The notes beneath the pieces were generated by a model. That model had not been told where the DNA came from. It did not search any database and saw only the letters and a program-made list of their open reading frames with translations. From Paenactinomyces guangxiensis (GTDB taxonomy: Bacteria > Bacillota > Bacilli > Thermoactinomycetales > Thermoactinomycetaceae), in contig NZ_JAECVR010000014.1 of the NCBI RefSeq assembly GCF_016055185.1, positions 53,774 through 117,773 of the forward strand: a DNA stretch of 64,000 nucleotides, read 5' to 3'. A program made the position numbers and the translations under genes. Positions within the stretch are counted from its first letter, which is position 1. Each line of letters opens with the position of its first letter. Of the stretch, positions 44,995 to 54,489 are shown one piece after another.

Positions 44995-45705
44995 ATGTTA
45001 GACCCTAAAATTTTAGTCGTTGATGATGAACCTGATTTGCTTAAACTTATTTTAAAAACGATGCGGTCAGAGGGCTTTCAGCATATTTATACCGCAGAGG
45101 ACGGCAGGCGCGCTTTAGAGCTTGTTGCACAGGTTCAGCCGGACTTTATTATCCTGGATGTGATGTTGCCGGATTTGACGGGCTATGAGATTTGCAGTGA
45201 GATTAAGAAAATATCCGATGCGGCTGTTTTTTTCCTTACGGCACGAACTACTGATTTAGATCAGTTAACCGGTTATAGTATGGGGGCGGATGATTATATT
45301 TGCAAGCCCTTTAACCCTCTTATCTTAGCGGCAAAGATTAAAGCCCGGTTAAACCGGATGAAAAAATCTTCTGTGCCTGCCTCACAAACATCATGTTTCC
45401 GGTTCGGGCGGTTTGTTTTGGATGAAAAGGAGGGAACGTTAACCGTAGACGGACAGAGCGTCCCCTGTACAGCAAAAGAGATGAAATTGCTGGCTTTCTT
45501 TTGCAAACATCCCAACCAGGTCTTCAGCATTAATCATTTATATACAGAGGTATGGGGCGGGGATAGTTTTGGATATGAAAATACCGTGATTGTCCATATT
45601 CACAGTTTGCGAAAAAAGATTGAAGTTGACCCTGGCCGGCCCAAATACCTGTTAAATATACGCGGATTGGGATATAAACTGGTAAATCCGGAGCCGGCAA
45701 CATGA
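44995..45705 (+). CDS. OmpR-family response regulator of the antibiotic-type cassette
   Basis: Protein of 236 residues. The receiver has D10/D11, phospho-acceptor D55 (IILDVMLPD) and Lys in CKPF; the winged-helix domain ends with ENTVIVHIHSLRKKIE and GLGYKL. The stop overlaps the kinase ATG (ATGA). Upstream spacing to a clear RBS is poor (AAAGGATGAAATATCA). It is likely to control the ABC genes that converge on this operon. Confidence 0.92.
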   Translation: MLDPKILVVDDEPDLLKLILKTMRSEGFQHIYTAEDGRRALELVAQVQPDFIILDVMLPDLTGYEICSEIKKISDAAVFFLTARTTDLDQLTGYSMGADDYICKPFNPLILAAKIKARLNRMKKSSVPASQTSCFRFGRFVLDEKEGTLTVDGQSVPCTAKEMKLLAFFCKHPNQVFSINHLYTEVWGGDSFGYENTVIVHIHSLRKKIEVDPGRPKYLLNIRGLGYKLVNPEPAT

Positions 45706-47435
45706 AGATGGAAACAAGGTTCACCTTTCACTTTGTTGTAAGATTAACCGTTCTGACAGCCATGATTATCGGTTTACTCCTTTTTTTATATGTATTGATC
45801 TTAAAAACCAAGTCTCCTGTTCCCGAGGGGGAGCAGGAGATCCGGGTACTTAAAAAAGTTTCCGCTTCAACACTTGTCGCCGGTGATCGGGCGGATTTAC
45901 CGGAAGATACAGAGAATTGGATCAGGAAACAATCATATTCGTTGCAAATTTTAAATGAACAGGGGAAAGCCATTTACTCGCTGCATCCCCTTCCTCATAT
46001 GCCTGAACAATATAGCGTTGAACAACTGCTGAAATATAAACAGGATCTGGGTAAAAAGGGGATATCCCTGTATATTTGGTCGAAAAAGGTACAGCAGCGG
46101 GAATGGACATGGCTGCTGGCCAAACAACAAACGGGAAGCCCGGAATTTCAATTAAATCAACTGATGAACCGGACGCAGTGGAAACAGAATGTTCCCTCGG
46201 TCCCGGAGCAAGAGCTAAGGAAAAGAGCCGGCGAAAATGGCTGGTTGCTGATATTGGACGAAACAGGAAATAAAGTATTGGAATACCAGACTCCGGCAGA
46301 GATGAAGTCCCCGGTTACCATTGGGGAATTATCTCATAAAATCATGCATCAGAATGTTGTGTTTGCTGAGAAAGAACATAATGGCCAAAAATATACCTGG
46401 GTTTTTCACCCGGACATCCATTTACAAGCGGAGCGAATGGAAAATTGGGCGATTGCTTTCACCTTTTATATGGTGCTCATCGGTTCCGCTTTGTTATTAA
46501 TCGGTGCAGCCTATATCTTTGGCAGACAATTCAGCTCCCCGATTTGGACTATTTTGAATTGGATTCAAAAGTTGTCAAAAGGAGAATATCAACTCGCAAA
46601 TGAGATTAAACACACACATCAGTTTAAGTGGAAAAAGGGTTCTTTCCGGCTGTTCAAAGAAGTAACAGATGCCCTTCTCTCCCTGTCCAGTACGTTAGCA
46701 TCGGTTGAAGATAAAAGGAGAAAGTTGGATGAATCGCGTGAGCAGTGGCTGGCTGGGGTGTCTCACGATTTAAAAAATCCGATCTCAACGATAAAGGGAT
46801 ACGCCGATTTGTATTCTTCCGGGGGGTATCAGTGGACCAACGAGGAAATTGAGGAGTACCTTCAACTTGTCATAAAGAGAACCAGTGAACTCAACCATCT
46901 GATCGAAGATTTGAACTTGACTTTTCAACTTCAAAATCATGCTTTACCCGTCCACCTGGAACCCATTCACATTCAGGATCTTATTACATCACTCATCCAT
47001 GAGTGGAAAGAGAAGGAAATCAAAGAAAATCCCCTGCATTTTTCAGATCTTCTGCCCGCTTCGTTGATTTATCCTGTAGACCCTCACTGGTTTAAAAGAG
47101 CGGTGAATAATCTGTTGCAAAATGCCGTGGTTCATAACCCGCCCCGGACAACGATCAGACTGATCCTTTCTTCCCCGGGCTTGTCCGGCGGAGAAAGTGG
47201 ATTTACCCTGACCATTCAGGATGAGGGAACCGGAATGCCGAAACAGATGGTGGAGAACATATTTAATCCGTATTATCGAAACCCACAATCCAAGGGGTCA
47301 GGGCTGGGGATGTCAATCGCTAGGCAACTCATTGAAGTGCAGGGCGGAAAGATCGAGGTAACTAGCGAGCTTCATCAAGGTACCCAAGTATCCGTCATCT
47401 TCCCGGGTGTTCCGGCTACGTTTAAGCAGATATGA
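45702..47435 (+). CDS. Sensor histidine kinase with a large extracytoplasmic domain
   Basis: Kinase of 577 residues. TM1 is about 12-31, a sensor region of roughly 215 residues follows, and TM2 is about 248-270, then a HAMP-like linker. His355 lies in VSHDLKNPISTIKGYADLY. ATP-binding motifs are NNLLQNAVVHN, DEGTGMP and GSGLGMSIA. The overall layout resembles SpaK/NisK/CprK-like lantibiotic sensors, although Lys in HDLKNP rather than Arg is shared with that group. Coupled to the regulator by ATGA. It ends 18 bases from the convergent permease gene with no clear terminator between. Confidence 0.9.
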   Translation: MKMETRFTFHFVVRLTVLTAMIIGLLLFLYVLILKTKSPVPEGEQEIRVLKKVSASTLVAGDRADLPEDTENWIRKQSYSLQILNEQGKAIYSLHPLPHMPEQYSVEQLLKYKQDLGKKGISLYIWSKKVQQREWTWLLAKQQTGSPEFQLNQLMNRTQWKQNVPSVPEQELRKRAGENGWLLILDETGNKVLEYQTPAEMKSPVTIGELSHKIMHQNVVFAEKEHNGQKYTWVFHPDIHLQAERMENWAIAFTFYMVLIGSALLLIGAAYIFGRQFSSPIWTILNWIQKLSKGEYQLANEIKHTHQFKWKKGSFRLFKEVTDALLSLSSTLASVEDKRRKLDESREQWLAGVSHDLKNPISTIKGYADLYSSGGYQWTNEEIEEYLQLVIKRTSELNHLIEDLNLTFQLQNHALPVHLEPIHIQDLITSLIHEWKEKEIKENPLHFSDLLPASLIYPVDPHWFKRAVNNLLQNAVVHNPPRTTIRLILSSPGLSGGESGFTLTIQDEGTGMPKQMVENIFNPYYRNPQSKGSGLGMSIARQLIEVQGGKIEVTSELHQGTQVSVIFPGVPATFKQI

Positions 47436-47453
47436 AATATTTCGCGTTTGTCT

Positions 47454-48182
47454 TCACCAATCTGTTTTGGCTAACCAATAAAGAGTGGAAAACGCAAATA
47501 CGGAAATGTATAACATCACCGCCACAGTCAGAACAAGAGGGTCAACGGAAGCAGCCCATTGATGATTCTCAGGCATCATCGCCAAAAATGGCTGGGCCCA
47601 CGGGTACCATATACCTAACCGGGGAGATCCTGTTGCGATAATGGAAGGAACAGTAAACAACATATTGAGAACAAAAGGGGTGGCAAAGCTTTTCCAAAAT
47701 AATGAGACCCCCAACAATAAAGTACCCAGTGGAAAAGCTGCGGCCAAACCGCTCAACAAGCTTTTGACAAATAGATCCCAGGGAATCAATCCCTCCAGCC
47801 CTTTGAACGTCCCAATCGTTATAAACCCCGCCAGAAATACGATCTGGGTCAGGAGCAGCAACAGGATCAGAACGATCCATTTACTTAAATAGATGAAAGA
47901 CCGGGGAACAGGAAACGTAAACAGCCGTTTCCAGCCCCCGCTCAAATGTTCAAACCGGCAAAGCAAAGCGGCAAAGATTCCAGTGACAATAGGTAAAAAA
48001 AACAAAGAATATTTGTGAATGGATATGCTGAAATACCATTGCCACGGAGTTAGTCCCTCCCCTGCTTTTGTGGGCACGCCAAAGCCGATCCACAAAGATA
48101 CCGCCGGTCCAATAAGTATAACAGCGAAGATAATCATCCAGGGAAGTTTGTTCCATTCCGTTTTTATGTAGTTGAGAACCAT
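47454..48182 (-). CDS. ABC-2 permease of a lantibiotic-immunity-like transporter, subunit 2
   Basis: Protein of 242 residues from ATG 48182; a frame open to 48362 overlaps the upstream permease and lacks family likeness. Six predicted helices, with EHLSGGWKRLFTFPVPRSFIYLSKW as the cytoplasmic coupling segment. Architecture matches the SpaE/MutE/CprB-like permeases that expel antimicrobial peptides from the membrane. AGGAGG lies 12 bases before the start. It follows subunit 1 by 16 bases. Confidence 0.85.
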   Translation of the reverse strand: MVLNYIKTEWNKLPWMIIFAVILIGPAVSLWIGFGVPTKAGEGLTPWQWYFSISIHKYSLFFLPIVTGIFAALLCRFEHLSGGWKRLFTFPVPRSFIYLSKWIVLILLLLLTQIVFLAGFITIGTFKGLEGLIPWDLFVKSLLSGLAAAFPLGTLLLGVSLFWKSFATPFVLNMLFTVPSIIATGSPRLGIWYPWAQPFLAMMPENHQWAASVDPLVLTVAVMLYISVFAFSTLYWLAKTDW

Positions 48183-48198
48183 TTTTGCATGCAACCTC

Positions 48199-48915
48199 CT
48201 AAGTGAGTTCCCGTTTTGAAAAATGAGAAGCACCGATCCATAACAAAAGGCCGCCAAGTGCGATTCCAATCCAGGCCCATTGCGTATACATTCCTTCGTT
48301 GAGAGGAGAAGCCAGCGGAGGATAGGCCCAGGGCAGAAGATGAAACACAGGCTGGGGAGCATATGCCAAAAACAGGCTGATCATCGCTCCCAAAGAACCG
48401 ATCAAGATCGGAACGGCCTGATTTTTTATATTTAACGATAACCATACCTGTATCGAAATGACCGAAACAGATGCCAGATACGGAAAAAAGGCTTCTTTTA
48501 AGAGGAGAGTCCAGGGAACCCTTTCCTCAAATTGAATCAATAGCCCCAAAATCGTTAAGCCAATGACCGTAAGAATGGCAGAGAGAATCAAACAAATATT
48601 AACCCAGATAAATTTGCTGATAAATAAGCGACTTTTGGAGAGCGGGAAAGCAAAAGATTGTTTCCAGGACCGGGCATCATGTTCAATACTGGCCAGCATG
48701 GAAGCAAGCAGAGTGATCCCCAATAAAACGGTGAGGGGCAAAAAATAATTGGCCCAGGCAATAAGACCGGTCCATCCGTGGGGCTTTAATATATCTCCGC
48801 GTGCTGCATACACGACGGCCAGGAACCCGGTCAAGAAAAGAGGGGTCATGAGGATTGTCCAGAATACCCATGTTCGTTTCAATTTCATACCATCTGCTTT
48901 GATGATGTTTTTCAC
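48199..48915 (-). CDS. ABC-2 permease of a lantibiotic-immunity-like transporter, subunit 1
   Basis: Protein of 238 residues with six predicted helices. The start KADGMKLKRTWVFWTILMTP and the coupling segment EHDARSWKQSFAFPLSKSRLF parallel the partner permease, so the two are paralogues. ATG overlaps the ATPase stop by four bases (ATGA). Likely immunity or resistance to a peptide antibiotic; the specific compound cannot be told. Confidence 0.87.
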   Translation of the reverse strand: MKNIIKADGMKLKRTWVFWTILMTPLFLTGFLAVVYAARGDILKPHGWTGLIAWANYFLPLTVLLGITLLASMLASIEHDARSWKQSFAFPLSKSRLFISKFIWVNICLILSAILTVIGLTILGLLIQFEERVPWTLLLKEAFFPYLASVSVISIQVWLSLNIKNQAVPILIGSLGAMISLFLAYAPQPVFHLLPWAYPPLASPLNEGMYTQWAWIGIALGGLLLWIGASHFSKRELT

Positions 48916-49832
48916 AGGCTCTGCCCCTTTCCGGTCAGGTGGAGGAAAATATCTTCCAACGATTGCTCTCTGTGCCGCAAATCATAAATGGAAAAGTTGT
49001 GCTGAACCAGTGATTGGATCAAAAGTGCGATCTCTTCTTTAGCCGGGTTGTCCAGGCACAAATGATTCTGGTCTTGATAAACGTTCCATCCCAGCTGTTT
49101 AAGGGAATGAGCCGCTTCTTTTACGGAGATGACTTCCATTTCAATCCTCTTTTTTGCCGCCTGATTTTTCAAATGGTGCAACCGGTTTTGGTAAATGCAT
49201 GTTCCGCCGTGGATGATGCCCACGATGGAGGCGACTTGCTCAATTTCATTTAACAAATGACTGGATAATAAAATGGTGACCCCTGTCATTTGCGGAAGCG
49301 ATTTGATCAGTTCCCGGATTTCCTGAATTCCCGCCGGATCTAATCCGTTTGTCGGTTCATCGAGAATGAGCAGTTCGGGGTTCCCGATCAGTGCTGCCGC
49401 AATCCCCAGACGTTGTTTCATTCCCAGTGAGTAGTTTCTGGCAAGACGGTGGGCATCTTTTTCCAACCGTACCAGCCTGAGCACCTCATCTATCCTTTTT
49501 TCATTTAACCCTAATACCTGTGTAATGATTTTTAAGTTTTCATATCCTGTTAAATGCCCATAATAGCTGGGCGACTCAACTAATGAGCCTACCTTGCCCA
49601 GCACCTGATTTCGGCTTGTTTGGATATTTTTCCCCAGTATGTAAGCCTCGCCCTCAGTTGGCCTTGTGAGCCCGAGCAACATTTTGATGGTGGTGGTTTT
49701 CCCGGCACCGTTAGGCCCTAAAAAACCATAAATTTCTCCTTTGGGAACTTCCAGATTGATCCCCCGAACCACTGTTTTGTTTTTAAAGCGTTTCGTAAGG
49801 TTGACTGTTTGCACCGCGTATGCGTTTGTCAT
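48912..49832 (-). CDS. ABC transporter ATPase, bacitracin/lantibiotic-resistance type
   Basis: Protein of 306 residues. Walker A is GPNGAGKTT, the signature is YSLGMKQRLGIA, Walker B is LLILDEPTNGLDP and the H-loop region is LLSSHLLNE. These motifs, including SLGMKQRL, are typical of BcrA/SpaF/MutF ATPases. A C-terminal domain of about 85 residues follows. It is first of three overlapping or closely spaced genes. A GAGGTGATC RBS lies before ATG. Confidence 0.92.
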   Translation of the reverse strand: MTNAYAVQTVNLTKRFKNKTVVRGINLEVPKGEIYGFLGPNGAGKTTTIKMLLGLTRPTEGEAYILGKNIQTSRNQVLGKVGSLVESPSYYGHLTGYENLKIITQVLGLNEKRIDEVLRLVRLEKDAHRLARNYSLGMKQRLGIAAALIGNPELLILDEPTNGLDPAGIQEIRELIKSLPQMTGVTILLSSHLLNEIEQVASIVGIIHGGTCIYQNRLHHLKNQAAKKRIEMEVISVKEAAHSLKQLGWNVYQDQNHLCLDNPAKEEIALLIQSLVQHNFSIYDLRHREQSLEDIFLHLTGKGQSL

Positions 49833-50311
49833 GGTTGATCACCTCGATCTAACCCTACGAAATCAACCTTAAATCTATATAAAATAAAGCAAAGATCTTC
49901 ATTAAATGAGTTTGTGAGAAGTGGGAGTTAATATACAGTTCATTTTTTTATTTATAATTAAACTCGCATTTCCCAAAAAAATATTTTATAAGTAAATATT
50001 TATTGTGGATTAATATAAGAAATTATATAATAAATGGGAATTAGATTTTAGAAAATTAAAAATAGTAATCTGAATGGGAGGGGCTTTGAGTGCTGAAACG
50101 CAAGAAGTTTTTTACAACCGTCTTCTGTTTTATGTAAAACATAGAAGGGATTTGTGTTGGGTATCCTAGCAAACAGCATGATATCCTGTTATATTGAATT
50201 GGCAAAAGTATGGTCCATTGACAAATGAGCCACAATCGGCGTAGACTAATTATATATATTATAAATTAATAATCACTATTTACTGGCGGGACTTCAGCGA
50301 GGTGAAAGACG
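49833..50311. other. AT-rich region between divergent ABC and perR operons
   Basis: About 480 bases. It should contain both promoters. A GTG at 50090 after GGGAGGGG opens a 15-codon frame (VLKRKKFFTTVFCFM) that may be a leader or peptide; see findings. A Per-box-like site lies at 50250-50264. Confidence 0.4.
50250..50264. promoter_or_regulatory. Per-box-like operator upstream of perR
   Basis: TTATATATATTATAA matches the PerR box TTATAATNATTATAA at 12 of 14 defined positions and lies 48 bases before the perR ATG. Autoregulation by PerR is known in B. subtilis. Confidence 0.6.
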
Positions 50312-50746
50312 ATGGCTATTAACCGCCTGGCCGAGGCTGTCGAAACATTAAAAGGGATCGGGGTACGTATGACTCCGCAAAGACATGCGATTCTCAACTA
50401 TCTGCTCTCATCGATGAGTCATCCTACAGCCGATGAAATTTATAAAGCCCTTGAAGGCAGCTTCCCAAATATGAGTGTGGCAACCGTATATAACAATTTG
50501 CGTGTGTTTAAAGAGGCGGGATTAGTCAGAGAACTAACCTACGGTGATGCATCCAGCCGCTTTGATGCAAACATGGGTGAACACTATCACGTGATCTGCA
50601 GCCGTTGCGGAAAAATCACTGACTTTGACTATCCATCTTTATTAAATGTAGAGAATGAAGCCTCCCGATCTACAGGCTACAAGGTTGAATCTCATCGTAT
50701 GGAATTCTACGGGATTTGTCCCTCTTGTCAACAGCGCGAACAATAA
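50312..50746 (+). CDS. perR: Peroxide-sensing Fur-family repressor
   Basis: Protein of 144 residues. All PerR metal ligands fall at B. subtilis positions: regulatory site H37, D85, H91, H93 and D104; structural zinc C96, C99, C136 and C139. D104 rather than Glu is the feature that separates peroxide-sensing PerR from Fur. The recognition helix is [14 protein letters not shown]. Metal-catalysed oxidation of H37/H91 releases the repressor. GAGGTGAAAG precedes ATG. By position it matches perR between ygaF and ygzB. Confidence 0.96.
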   Translation: MAINRLAEAVETLKGIGVRMTPQRHAILNYLLSSMSHPTADEIYKALEGSFPNMSVATVYNNLRVFKEAGLVRELTYGDASSRFDANMGEHYHVICSRCGKITDFDYPSLLNVENEASRSTGYKVESHRMEFYGICPSCQQREQ

Positions 50747-50779
50747 GAAGACCCCATAATAGTTAAAGGGTCTTCTTAT
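50743..50779 (+). terminator. Terminator of perR
   Basis: A stem of 10-12 bp (AAGAAGACCC / GGGTCTTCTT) with a 13-base loop includes the perR stop codon at its base and is followed by ATTTATTTTG. Confidence 0.8.
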
Positions 50780-50832
50780 TTATTTTGCAATGGCCCCTGA
50801 TAGAATGGGATTTATTCATCTATTCTGCAAAA

Positions 50833-50857
50833 GAGGCTGCTGTAACTTAGCAGCCTC
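50833..50857 (-). terminator. Terminator of the bla cluster
   Basis: A 9-bp perfect stem GAGGCTGCT / AGCAGCCTC with a 7-base loop is followed on the minus strand by TTTTGC, downstream of blaI. The interval 50858-50982 carries no gene. Confidence 0.7.
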
Positions 50858-50982
50858 CTTCCCCTATAGATTCCCTTCACTGAATACAAACTTAAATAAA
50901 TCTAATATTAGAAAACCACGAAAAACAAAATCCATAGAGGGGTAACTGAGACGATGGCAATACTGTCCCCCACTCATTCGAT

Positions 50983-51384
50983 TTACTCCTTACCCTCATA
51001 AGTTTTACGGCTTGGCTTCTTATTTAAAATGGAACGCAGTTCCTTGATATCCTCATCAGTCAAGGAATCCCCTTGGATGAACTGAACCAACATGGACTTC
51101 AGCGTGCCACCATAAATTCGCTTAAGAAAAGACTGTGCCTCGGCGTGCTGACATTCATCCTGCGAGTACAGCGGAAAAAAAGTATAGACCTTTTGATTTT
51201 GGTTTACACCGACCACTTTTTTTTGGACCAGACGATCCAAAAGAGTGCGTACAGTTTTAGGCTTCCAATTCGTTCGCTCCTGCAAGGAGAGAATGACTTC
51301 ATTGGCCGTTTGTGGTGCCTTTTCCCAAAGCACCTTCATGACTTCCCATTCCGCTTCCGAGATACTTGGGATTTTTTTAGACAC
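50983..51384 (-). CDS. blaI: BlaI/MecI-family transcriptional repressor
   Basis: Protein of 133 residues from GTG 51384 (AAGGAGGA 5-6 bases upstream; the longer frame to 51444 has no RBS). The winged helix reads ISEAEWEVMKVLWEKAPQTANEV and NWKPKTVRTLLDRLVQKKVV, near-identical in pattern to BlaI/MecI. The C-terminal dimerisation helix follows. The repressor is inactivated by cleavage after BlaR1 senses beta-lactam. It is the last gene of the cluster, downstream of blaR1. Confidence 0.93.
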   Translation of the reverse strand: MSKKIPSISEAEWEVMKVLWEKAPQTANEVILSLQERTNWKPKTVRTLLDRLVQKKVVGVNQNQKVYTFFPLYSQDECQHAEAQSFLKRIYGGTLKSMLVQFIQGDSLTDEDIKELRSILNKKPSRKTYEGKE

Positions 51385-51464
51385 TTTTATCCTCCTTCTT
51401 TGAATGAACAATATTTCATTAAAATGACTTGAAATACGATGCACGATTTTTTCTCAGCAAATAC

Positions 51465-53255
51465 TTAATATATGCCTTTATCTCTCAAAATAGATAATGT
51501 TATTTCTGCTGCCATACTTCCGTTGGCGTGATCTTCATTTTGTATATTTGTTGCAAAGAAATAAGTGTTCTCCTTGGTCTCTACATACCCAATAAACCAA
51601 CCGTTAATATTTTTGTTATTTACAGCCCCTGTACCTGTTTTTCCGGAAAGCTGTTTACCATTCTTTTTCTCTAACCTAATCGCATCTTGGACGGTCTGGA
51701 CATTCTTCTCCTTAAATCCAAATTGGTTTGTATACAAAGCTCTAAGTAATTGCACCTGCTCTACGGGTGATATCTTTAATGAAGATTCTAACCAATATTG
51801 CCCTATTTCGCCGGAAAGGTCGGTATTACCGTAGCCGATTTGTTTCAGAAAAGCTTGCATATCATCCCGTTGGATTCTTTTATCCAAATCCTCAAAATAC
51901 CAGTTCACAGAATTTTTCATTGCTGTAAATAAATTCTGATCCATATTCCAAGCATCATAAGGATACTGTATTCCATTCCATTTCATGGTAGTATTCTCAC
52001 TCGTTATGACATTTGACTCTAATGCAAACAATGCGCTAAAAATCTTGTAAGTTGAATTAGGGGAAACTCTCAGTATGCTTTTATTTTCATTATAGATACG
52101 ATATTGATCAGCTCGCATATCATATAATACAAAGCTCCCTTCAAACCCGGCAAAATACTCGCTCAGATCCTCGTATACAGTCTGCTCACTTTTAAAATCG
52201 TAGCGAGTATGATCCTCAGCCATCACAGAAATGAATGGAACCTGACTTGCAACAAATACTCCTCCTAGCATAAAAATAGCGATACTCTTGAGCTGCATCA
52301 GCTTTGATTCAGTCGTAAAGGATGCAATCTTTTCAATACGTCTTTTTATTTGCTTCTTGGAACCGTTCAGTTGATTTGTCAAAATGAAATTCCTAGGCTG
52401 TGATACTCTGTCCACAAAATTAATTAACGTATTTCCATATTCGCCATAACAGTGCTCATCCAATAAATTTAAAACGGCAATATCACAGGCTATTTCTCGA
52501 TCCAATCTCATCTCCTTGAAAGCAAACCAGACAAACGGATTGAACCAGTATAAAATTTGAAAAATGACGATCAGATAATTCGTCAAAATATCTTTATATT
52601 TATAATGATTGAGTTCATGCAAAAAAATGTATTTGATATCCTTCATAGACAGCCATTCTTCAAAGTGAATGGGAAGCACAACATAGGTCTTAAAAAGTCC
52701 AAATGTCAATGGAGATTTTACAAGTGGCGATTCCCCTACATTAATTTTTCTCGATAATTTTAAATTCTGCTTGCACTGTTCAAATAAGAGTAGAACCTCT
52801 TTATTTTTCAGGTCAGATGTATTGCTTTTAATGTCCTTTATCTTTAACCAAGCTCTTATTGTCAGAACAGTTAAAACTAACACCCCTGCAATCCATGTGC
52901 CAGCTATAACGATATTCAGGAAGTCCGGAGTGGAACGATTTACAGATATCGTAAAATCCTGCAGCCAATTAACGTTCTGAATCACATGATCTCTGGTAAC
53001 GTTAGTAGGCTCTCCTATTCTATTGCTATTATTTACTCCGGATAACTTAATATGATTTCCAAAATTAAATAAATGGTTCGATATAAAAGGAAGTGTTAGT
53101 GCAATCAACAATAAGAACCATAGATTATATTGCCATTTCGCCGATAGCTGCTTTTGGAATACTTTTTTAATCAGCATAATTACGGCAATGGTAAAAGAAG
53201 ACACTATAAAGCCTATAACAAAATGAGTTAAGAATACGCTGCTCGTCTCCATCAC
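51465..53255 (-). CDS. blaR1: Beta-lactam sensor/signal transducer
   Basis: Protein of 596 residues. Four N-terminal helices surround a cytoplasmic zinc metalloprotease with HELNHYKYKD and downstream REIACD. The extracellular C-terminal sensor has a class-D-like penicillin-binding domain with SxxK (NSTYKIFS), YGN (GYGNTD) and KTG (SGKTGTGAV). Beta-lactam acylation of the Ser triggers the protease and removal of BlaI. MMETSS gives two possible starts. It lies between the beta-lactamase and blaI on the same strand. Confidence 0.95.
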   Translation of the reverse strand: MMETSSVFLTHFVIGFIVSSFTIAVIMLIKKVFQKQLSAKWQYNLWFLLLIALTLPFISNHLFNFGNHIKLSGVNNSNRIGEPTNVTRDHVIQNVNWLQDFTISVNRSTPDFLNIVIAGTWIAGVLVLTVLTIRAWLKIKDIKSNTSDLKNKEVLLLFEQCKQNLKLSRKINVGESPLVKSPLTFGLFKTYVVLPIHFEEWLSMKDIKYIFLHELNHYKYKDILTNYLIVIFQILYWFNPFVWFAFKEMRLDREIACDIAVLNLLDEHCYGEYGNTLINFVDRVSQPRNFILTNQLNGSKKQIKRRIEKIASFTTESKLMQLKSIAIFMLGGVFVASQVPFISVMAEDHTRYDFKSEQTVYEDLSEYFAGFEGSFVLYDMRADQYRIYNENKSILRVSPNSTYKIFSALFALESNVITSENTTMKWNGIQYPYDAWNMDQNLFTAMKNSVNWYFEDLDKRIQRDDMQAFLKQIGYGNTDLSGEIGQYWLESSLKISPVEQVQLLRALYTNQFGFKEKNVQTVQDAIRLEKKNGKQLSGKTGTGAVNNKNINGWFIGYVETKENTYFFATNIQNEDHANGSMAAEITLSILRDKGIY

Positions 53256-53352
53256 TCAACCTTTCACTTAAAATTTGACGCAAAACTGATCTTGCTTCAT
53301 GCCAACCCAACACCAGAATAAACAGTTGATTGAAAGATTTGATATTTATAGT

Positions 53353-54264
53353 TCACTGCAAGGCATCGAGTGCGACCTTGGTAGCCTGTGCGATAAGCTC
53401 ATCATTATACTCGGCATTCTTCGTATCCCGACTAGAAAGTACTGCAAGAACAATAGGATCTCCTTTCGGTGGCCAAACGATGGCAATATCATTTCGCGTT
53501 CCATATGACCCTGATCCCGTTTTATCTGCAACTTCCCAACCTTTCGGTACTCCCGCACGAATTAATGTATCTCCTGTGGTGTTTCTCTTAAGCCAATCTA
53601 TAAGAATCGCACGTTTCTCCGTGGGGAGTGCGTCTCCGATTGTGAAAGCCTGGAGGCTGGCAGCAAGCGCTCTCGGTGTGCTAGTATCATGAGTTTCTCC
53701 TGGTTTGACTTCGTTTAACTCTGGCTCAAATCGCTCCGGATTGGTAACATGATCACCAATCTCCCTGAGGGATTTTTTTAGCCCGCCAGGCCCACCCAGT
53801 TGCTTAAGTATGAGGTTCTGCGCAGTATTGTCACTGTATCGAAGAGAAGCATCGCAAAGCTCTTTAAGAGTCATTCCTGTATCAACATGCTTCTCCGTAA
53901 TCGGATTATAATTTACAAGATCATCACGGGTATAGGTAATTTTTTGGTTAAGGTCTGCTATTGACTTTTGTTGTAACAGTGCTCCTACAGCTAAAGCTTT
54001 ATGAGTAGATGCATATGCAAAACGTTCATCTGATCGATAAGTTACTGTTTGGTTTGTGCCAGTGTCCAGTGCAAAGACGCCAAGCCTGGCATCAAATTTA
54101 TCCTCAAGTTTGGCAAAATCATCTGTAATTGCGGTTTCTTGATTTTTTTGTTTAGGTTGAGGAGAATGGGCGTTATCCTCTGAACAACCTACAAGCGTTA
54201 CACATGAGAGAAATAGTACAGGCATAAATTTAAAAGTACTAAAAAACGCGTTCCATGATTTCAT
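53353..54264 (-). CDS. Class A beta-lactamase, predicted lipoprotein
   Basis: Protein of 303 residues from ATG 54264 (GAGGTTGG upstream). A signal peptide with lipobox (TLVGC) implies membrane anchoring, as with Bacillus penicillinases. Catalytic motifs: STHK with the nucleophile Ser (family usually STxK), SDN in YSDNTAQN, the omega-loop Glu in EPELNE, and KTGSG. High similarity in pattern to BlaP/PenP-type enzymes. Spectrum cannot be read from sequence. It is transcribed from the promoter at 54490-54534, leaving a leader of about 235 bases. Confidence 0.95.
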   Translation of the reverse strand: MKSWNAFFSTFKFMPVLFLSCVTLVGCSEDNAHSPQPKQKNQETAITDDFAKLEDKFDARLGVFALDTGTNQTVTYRSDERFAYASTHKALAVGALLQQKSIADLNQKITYTRDDLVNYNPITEKHVDTGMTLKELCDASLRYSDNTAQNLILKQLGGPGGLKKSLREIGDHVTNPERFEPELNEVKPGETHDTSTPRALAASLQAFTIGDALPTEKRAILIDWLKRNTTGDTLIRAGVPKGWEVADKTGSGSYGTRNDIAIVWPPKGDPIVLAVLSSRDTKNAEYNDELIAQATKVALDALQ

Positions 54265-54489
54265 TAAATCCAACCTCTTTCTAAAAATAGTAAATATCCT
54301 GTAAACCAACAAAAAAGTTAGGCTTTTTTTTTGATGAACACCAACCCACTGTTGACCAAACGATTAAAAAAGTATCGTACTTTTGAAAATGGGTTCATTA
54401 GACATTAACAAATTTTTTCCTGGGGCACGTTTTTGAATTTCTTATTATGCCTTCGAGATACTGGATTCTTCCCCCTTTTTTTAATTGGA

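Noticed and set aside
48183..48362. A 60-residue N-terminal extension of the second ABC permease
   Set aside because: It overlaps the coding end of the first permease and adds non-family sequence; ATG 48182 gives the expected length.
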